Below, in pieces: positions 58,346 to 64,000 of a stretch of 64,000 nucleotides of DNA. Positions within the stretch are counted from its first letter, which is position 1, and the number at the start of each line of letters is the position of its first letter. Source of the DNA: Eucalyptus grandis (lineage: Eukaryota > Streptophyta > Magnoliopsida > Myrtales > Myrtaceae); NCBI RefSeq assembly GCF_016545825.1, contig NC_052618.1:32310196-32374195 (forward strand), given 5' to 3'. Both the position numbers and the translations under genes were made by a program. The notes below the pieces were generated by a model. It was given only the letters and a program-made list of their open reading frames with translations, had not been told where the DNA came from and searched no databases.

Positions 58346-58744
58346 ATCCCCACCTAACAAAATTTCAGGGGATAAGTCCAATGTAGTCTTTGTTTAACTT
58401 TTTGAATACCGTAAGTTGCACCATTAAGGGCGCGCACGTGCTGCGCCTTCCCAAATCGAGACATAGATTTGGAGTATTTTTAATAGAGAATATGGGTAAA
58501 TTTCAAAGAAGAGGATATGTGCTCATAAATATAGAAGATTTGTGAGGTAACCGTGCGAAGATTTTGAAATTTAGTCATTAATTTTGTATAACATTTTACT
58601 TATTCTATAATGAAATGAAATTTTGGTCATGTGAAAATTTGATTTGAAAGTTGGCTTTAATATAATGTACATACTGGCCTAATCTAAAGAGAAAAGATCA
58701 AGTAATTATACTAATGAACAAAAATGAGCCCATTATCAATTGGG

Positions 58745-59413
58745 GAAAAGTACCAAAAAAGTTCTAAACCTATTACAATGGTATTAATTCAGTCGTAAAT
58801 CTTTGAATTGGACCAATTCAATTCTAAATATTTTCACATTGGTACCAATTCAGTCCATCCGACCAATTTTGGCCGATCGATATTGACGTGGACGCCGGTT
58901 GTTTGCCTAACACTAACGTGACAATTTTTAATTAATTTTTTTTTTTTTTTATTTTTTTATTAATTTCTTTTTCTTTTTCTTTTTCTTTTTCTTTTTCCTT
59001 TTTTCCTTTTTCTTTATTTTTGTTCTTTCTTCCTCCATGGAATTTGCCCATAGTGGTCGGCAAGGCTCTGGCAAGGGCTGTGAAGCCTTTACTGGTGGCC
59101 AGTGAGGGTTGCGGCCCTCGCCTAGGGCCATGGGCGAGGTGGCTTCACCCAGATTTGGGTGAGGCCAACCTCACCCTAGCCTTGCCTAGTGGCAGACGAG
59201 CCTCACTGAAGCCTCATTGGCCAATGCAAGGAAAGTCCATAGAGGAAAAAGAGAAAAAAGAAAAGGAAAAGATAAGATAAAGAAAAAAAATTCAAAAAAA
59301 AAAAAAGACGGCAACTCCGCCCGATCAAACAAAGTGAATTTGTACCAATATAAAAAGGTTTAAGACTGAATTGATATTAATATAATAGGTTTATGACTTT
59401 TTTAGTACTTTTC
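58745..59413. mobile_element. Non-autonomous TIR element with GC-rich core (copy B)
   Basis: Duplicate of 20721-21368. The T/A-rich tract after the left arm is longer (58931-58967 with a long T run). Arms and GC-rich core are retained. Confidence 0.65.
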
Positions 59414-60053
59414 TTGAATAATAGAGATACTCTTACTCGACGGACTAAAATGGCCACCATCAATTTTTTCTTATCATATGTGATAGCCAACATGGCAAAA
59501 GAGTGCTTATGCTGACATGGCATTTTGTATTAGTGAATTTCAAAAATTATTATCAAGGGTTCTAAATTCAAAATAAAATATCTTTTGTTCAAGAATAAAA
59601 GGAATAAAAAGAGCATTGAAGGGGAAGGTGTTGTGGCTGGCATTGGTCGCCGATGCCATCATCGCATTTGGCATTGACCATAGCAAAAGCGAGCGCACTT
59701 GGAGCGCTTGTTGACTCTAGTGCCCGGCATTGTCGTCGGTTGTCTGCAGAGGTTGGAGGAGAGACGTGGTGGTGGAGGAGGGAGGTTGAGTTAGAACTCT
59801 ATGTTCAGACGGTGAGTCGACGAGAGAGGCGGCGGAGTAGGTGTACCAGGTTGGACGCAAGAAATGAATCGTGAGAAGGTAGCCTCCAACAAAAGGAGCT
59901 TCGATTTGATTGAAAAAATCCTTTTGCGACAGCCTTAAAGAGCATATTGTAATCAATGGTCTATAATCATTATATAAAATATAAAGTTCTAAGTTTAAAT
60001 CGAAATCACATACCCGGTCTAACTAATCGCAGTCTTTGAACCAATCAATACAC
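59414..60053. other. Right end of duplication copy B, no gene recognised
   Basis: Duplicate of 21369-22007. The last shared bases are CCAATCAATACAC. Confidence 0.5.
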
Positions 60054-61905
60054 AAGAATCCCCATGACTCCGGGACTAGATCTTCCTCTACTTTTCCTCT
60101 CTTAGAGGATCTCGATAGATAATGTGATATATGGCCCATTAATTCAATCCATATTTTGTTAGGCAAGCCCATAGTCCAAGCCTTCAGATCAGCCATTTTC
60201 CTTCTCCTTCAACTAGTTGTGCAAGTGAGAAAATAAGTCAAAGACGACAAAAACAAGAAGAAAAAGAAGGGTTAGTCTGTGAAGAAGAAAAGAGGAAAAA
60301 GAAGGAAAGTGGAAAAATCTTTGCGCGTTCGCGATACGAAGCCGATTGAATTTTGTCTTGCAATACCGGCTAAGTATTTGAACCTATTATTCTTTTAATT
60401 GAAGGAATCGTCGAAATTATGATATGAAATTCGGATTTATATCAGTTCTGAGTTGCTGCATTTGATTGAGAAGTTGCCGGGCTGTGCATATATATAGAAA
60501 TGATAGTCTGGGATGTTTTTGAACAGTAGGATTTGACGGATATCAATTTAGGGTTACAGTTTGATTGGAGTGAATTTTTAAAGTTCTGTGGGCGCTATTG
60601 GACAGTTTTTATTTCTGTTGTTTGTAATGATTTTCCCCCAACTCCAACCGCATTTTCAATCGACGAAGCTGGGGGTCTTGTAGTACGATGAATAGACTTT
60701 CTATTGACTATAAGTTTATTTGAAATAGGGTTTAGTAGAGGAAGTTATGGTGCAGATGAATTCAGCGTGCAAATTGCGCATAGTGGATAGCAATGGGTAT
60801 TTGCTATGGGCGAGCTTTTTGTTGGTGCGTAGATGTCATTTTATCAACGAATGGGCATAGTGTAGTCAAGTCTTTCTTTTGAATATTAGTTTACTCAATT
60901 TTTTACATCATTTTTTATTAATTGTTAAGAATTTAAGTATGTCAGCTCGAACAACCACTATAGATTGATTTTTGGCCTTCCTAGGTGAATAACTATCTCT
61001 TCTTTGAATTTGTAAATTTATATTTCGAAAAATGTATAGATTAGATATGTCATGAGTTAAGAAATAATATTTTTATTATTTGAAATGGGAAGTTATCTTT
61101 TGATTATAATTTAAACTCATTGCACCTTTTACAAAAGAAACACGAAAATCTCATGATTTTAATGTAATTTGTGAGAGGTGCTTTGAGATATATATAGAAT
61201 CGTGAAAAGTCACATGATGTGGTTATTAGACTTGAGTTTTGAGATGGTTCCTGGTTTTGGTTGTGAATTACTAGAGATTGAGGTTAATGAATTATACTCA
61301 CTATCTCTGTAAACCTATTGAGGGGTTTGTGGATATGTGCATACTAGTTTAAGATATGTTTGTGGGTTAAGCAACCAGCAATGTAAGTGGGGGTCTAGCA
61401 AAGGGCGGAATCTTGGTGACTTTAGGTGTGATCATAGTTAGATATTTGAGTATGAATTTGTTCAATGGGATGGACCATCAATGTGTGGATTGCTAGATTA
61501 ATTAATGGATTAGACCATTGATAAATGAGTTGTTGAGATTAATCAATAGGCTGAATCATTATTTTTGTTGAAGTTGCGTCCTTTGGGTAAAAGGACGGTT
61601 ATGTCATTGCTTCCATCCTTGTAGCATTATGGGTGTGACCGATAATCCTAAAAAGCTTCAAAATGAGGAAGGGAGACAAGATAATAGCCTATTTTATTAT
61701 GCATTCTAATAGGTCCATTTCTCATTGGTCATTGTTAAAATACTGGCATACACTACCTCTCCAATAACAATATTATTGCTCCCAATGTGTGTTTGTGCCC
61801 AATATGATATGATTTTGTCCAAGTTTTCTAAAATTCATGAAGTTTGATCTAAAATTACCAATTGTTGAGTAAACATTGACTGGTGAGATACAAGATTGGA
61901 AACTT
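60054..61905 (+). other. Single-copy DNA, possible 5' end of an undetected gene
   Basis: No long open frame. ATGGCCCATTAA at about 60132 holds a TGGGCC-type site II element common in plant promoters, followed by purine-rich leader-like sequence (60225-60325) and GGCTAAGTATTT that could be a donor-like site. A short frame from ATG 60748 (37 codons) has no recognised motif. This may be promoter, leader and first intron of a gene lying to the right, later broken by the TIR element. Confidence 0.25.
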
Positions 61906-63580
61906 ATGGTCTGCTTGATAACGTTTCTATTCTAGGGACAATTTCTTTTCAGACATAGTTTTTTTTTTTTTTTCTATTCCTAAAACAATTTCTGAGTAAA
62001 AGAATGGTTAACTACATAATGTTTCTATTCTCGAAATAAAAAAAGAATAGGAACATGTTTGGTACGACTAACAAATATTTTTGTAATGTAGAATTTCTTT
62101 TAATTTTTTAATATTTTTTTTTTTAGATTTTTCTTTATTTTCCCTCTCTTCTTCTTCTTCTTCCTCCTCCTCTAGCCGATGGTGGCCAGCAGGTAGAGCT
62201 TTTAGTTAAATGAGTCAAGTAAAAGTTAAATGTGGGTCATAAATGAGTCAAGTGAAGGTTAAATGTGAGTGATAAATGTGTCAAATGAAAGTTAAATGTC
62301 GATCATAAATGGGTATGAGAAAATAAAACACAAAAAGAAATGGATCTAAATGGGTTATTAAGAAACCCACTTTAAACCCATGGTCTTTTTTAACATTATA
62401 AAAATATTTTTTTCTTAAAAAAATCGAAATTATAATTATTTTTATATTTCAATTTTTTTCTTTTTTTCTTCATTCCTTAGCCGGCAACCGGCAAGGCGAT
62501 AGCTAATTGCCAATCGGTGTCGGGCCGTGAGGCTCGAGCCTCGCCCGGTGTCGGGCGGGGCCTCGGCCTCGCTAGATCCGGCAAGACTCGAGCTCGCCGA
62601 CGTCGGGCGAGGCCGAGCCTCGTTGGATTTGGCGAGACTCGAGGCCCCGTCGACGAAATCGAGCCTTGCCTCGAGCCTCGCCGACGATTGGAGAGGCTTA
62701 AGCCTTGCCAGATTTTGTGAGACTTGAGCTTGTCGCCTCGACCTCGACCAACACCGACGAGCTCTAGCGAGGCCCCGCCCATTGCCGGCGAGCTCAATCT
62801 TGCCTATGGCCGATCCCTGGCCATCGTCGAGGCCAGCAACCGGTCGAAGAAAAGAAAAAAAAAAAAAAAAAAAAGAAAAAGAAAAAATTAAAAATTAAAA
62901 ATTATATTTTAAAAATAAAAATAATTAAAAATTAAAAATTCGATTTTTTAAAAAATGTTATAAAAATTTTGCACTAAATTTGTATTGCATAAAAATTGTT
63001 AAAAAATTTGTATTACATAAAATTTTTTAACAATACTTTTTTAATAAAAAATCATAAAAATGAGTTTTTTTAGGTTTAGTTAAAATTTTTTCATATTACA
63101 ATTTTTGGTTATTCAATGGTTTGTTCACTTCAAATAAGAGAAACATGGGTCGGTCGGGTATGGGTTGCTTGATTTACACTACAATAATATGGATCAAAAC
63201 GGGTTAAATGGATCAAATATGGGTCGACCCATTTTCGACTCGACCCACCCATTTGCCACATCTACCAATAGGGGTGGTGGGTGGCATTTGCCAGCGTCCG
63301 GCGGCCATAAGACAGGTGGGGGTGGGGGTGGTAGATGGTGAGTGGCGAGGAAAAAGAAGAAAAGAAAAAAAATGACTTATTTCTAGGAATTATTCCTAAA
63401 ATCAAAAAGTTACTTTTTTCTTCTTATTATTTGTATTCCAAATCTATTCCTTGACTAACTTTTATATTTCGGTATGTAAAATTTAGTTTATGTTACCAAA
63501 TGAATTTTTGTTCATTTTTTATTCTAAGAAACAAAAGAACATAAGTTTGGAGAAATAGGAATGTTATCAAACGGACCCTA
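61906..63580. mobile_element. TIR element (hAT-like ends) with GC-rich core
   Basis: The left end GGTCTGCTTGATAACGTTTC (61908) and the complement of the right end, GGTCCGTTTGATAACATTCC (63578), form imperfect terminal inverted repeats. The complement of the right end begins TAGGG, a common hAT start. No transposase frame. The inside contains a 33-nt tandem repeat (62215-62320), a GC-rich core rich in GGCGAGG/CCTCGCC (62515-62830), long A-rich and AT-rich stretches, and a palindromic ATGGGTCGACCCATTT region (63212-63230). A target duplication was not identified. Confidence 0.55.
62215..62320 (+). repeat. 33-nt tandem repeat, about three units
   Basis: GTTAAATGTG..TCATAAATG..TCAA.TGAA begins at 62225, 62258 and 62291, with a partial unit at 62215. 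Spacing is 33 nt. It is non-coding and lies inside the TIR element. Confidence 0.75.
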
Positions 63581-64000
63581 ATTTTAAATTTTAAAAAGTT
63601 CTCCTCTATAAAGCATGGACACATTTCAGGAGCTTCCGTGTCATTTCTGACACGTGTCGACATGTCCAACACGTTTGGAGACATGGTCAACATGTGTCAG
63701 ATTTTCTAACACGTGGTCAACTCTTCCTAATACTTTTCCAACATGTGTGTCCGAGGCATGATGAGTTTCTAGGGCACTACAAGTGTGCAGGGAGAGAGAA
63801 TTGTTGAAGAAGACAATAGAGGGTGGAGGCGAGGGCGAGAGCGAGGGTGAGGGAGCGGCCCCCGCCACCTCCCAACTTTTCCTTTTCTTCATTGCACTGC
63901 CCTTCCGGAGTGGAGGTGGGGCCATGAGCGACGACAAGGCTGCAACTACAAGGCAAGGTTGCAGTCGCGATGGAGGAAGGGCTAGAGGTGAGGTGACAAG
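63581..64000. other. Right edge of the window, no gene recognised
   Basis: Contains repeated words around ACACGTGTCGACATG, ACACGTTTGG and AACATGTGTCAG (63650-63745), a degenerate short repeat rich in CACGTG-like cores. A GA-rich tract with GCGAGGGCGAGAGCGAGGG follows (63830-63856). The 98-codon minus frame here is low-complexity. Confidence 0.35.

Larger units (their letters stand above)
30744..60053. repeat. Segmental duplication, copy B (interrupted by the Ogre-like element)
   Basis: Direct-orientation partner of 303-22007. The left junction is at AAATTACTTCC inside the LINE 5' end and the right junction follows CCAATCAATACAC. Correspondence is 303-8333 with 30744-38758, 8329-11058 with 53457-56202, and 18172-22007 with 56198-60053. 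It retains the empty site for copy A's copia insertion at 56198-56202. Confidence 0.95.

Noticed and set aside
62517..62797. Overlapping Arg/Gly-rich frames on both strands
   Set aside because: They arise from GGCGAGG-type repeats in the core of the TIR element.
1..64000. tRNA, rRNA or other structured RNA genes
   Set aside because: I scanned for tRNA B-box-like GGTTCGAATCC words and only found isolated matches, such as GGGTTCGAATCTC-type text near 22625 (complement), without a cloverleaf. No rRNA was seen.

Overview
This window is plant nuclear DNA, from an angiosperm and most likely a dicot. The evidence is the plant-only UPF0496 gene family with its introns, a plant LPAT4/5-type acyltransferase pseudogene, a plant DYW-type PPR pseudogene, and Ty1/copia, Ogre/Tat-like Ty3/gypsy and L1-type LINE retrotransposons. 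Small TIR elements with GC-rich cores remind me of Myrtales genomes such as eucalyptus or pomegranate, but that is a memory-based guess.

The main architecture is a 14.6 kb segmental duplication in direct orientation: copy A at 303-22007 and copy B at 30744-60053. Each copy was later split by a different LTR retrotransposon, and each insertion site survives empty in the other copy. Copy A carries a 7.1 kb Ty1/copia element (11059-18171, 5-bp target duplication TATTC). Copy B carries a 14.7 kb Ogre/Tat-like element (38759-53456, target duplication AGTAT). Without these insertions the copies are collinear. From left to right they hold a 5'-truncated LINE, a putative LTR-like block, an AT-rich TIR element, an upstream CT-rich block, a three-exon UPF0496 gene on +, a decayed LPAT4/5-like gene on -, an unidentified decayed minus-strand gene, and a second TIR element. 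Copy A's UPF0496 gene is intact (361 codons). Copy B's has a 1-nt frameshift, a changed exon-2 end and the 14.7 kb insertion in intron 1.

Between the copies (22008-30743) lie an LTR remnant, a PPR pseudogene on -, two further UPF0496 pseudogenes arranged tail to tail, a degenerate tandem array of about 0.4-0.5 kb units, and a reverse-oriented Ogre-like LTR remnant that touches the left breakpoint of copy B. To the right of copy B (60054-64000) is mostly non-coding DNA with a 1.7 kb TIR element containing a GC-rich core.

Only one cellular gene looks functional: UPF0496 at 7870-9408. The most unusual signals are a 14-unit array in the Ogre-like element whose conserved core can fold into a hairpin with a paired substitution across the stem, and a dense cluster of nine W-box cores next to three TGACGTCA palindromes in the copia leader. 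All similarity statements come from reading by eye and recalled family features. No database search or alignment program was run.
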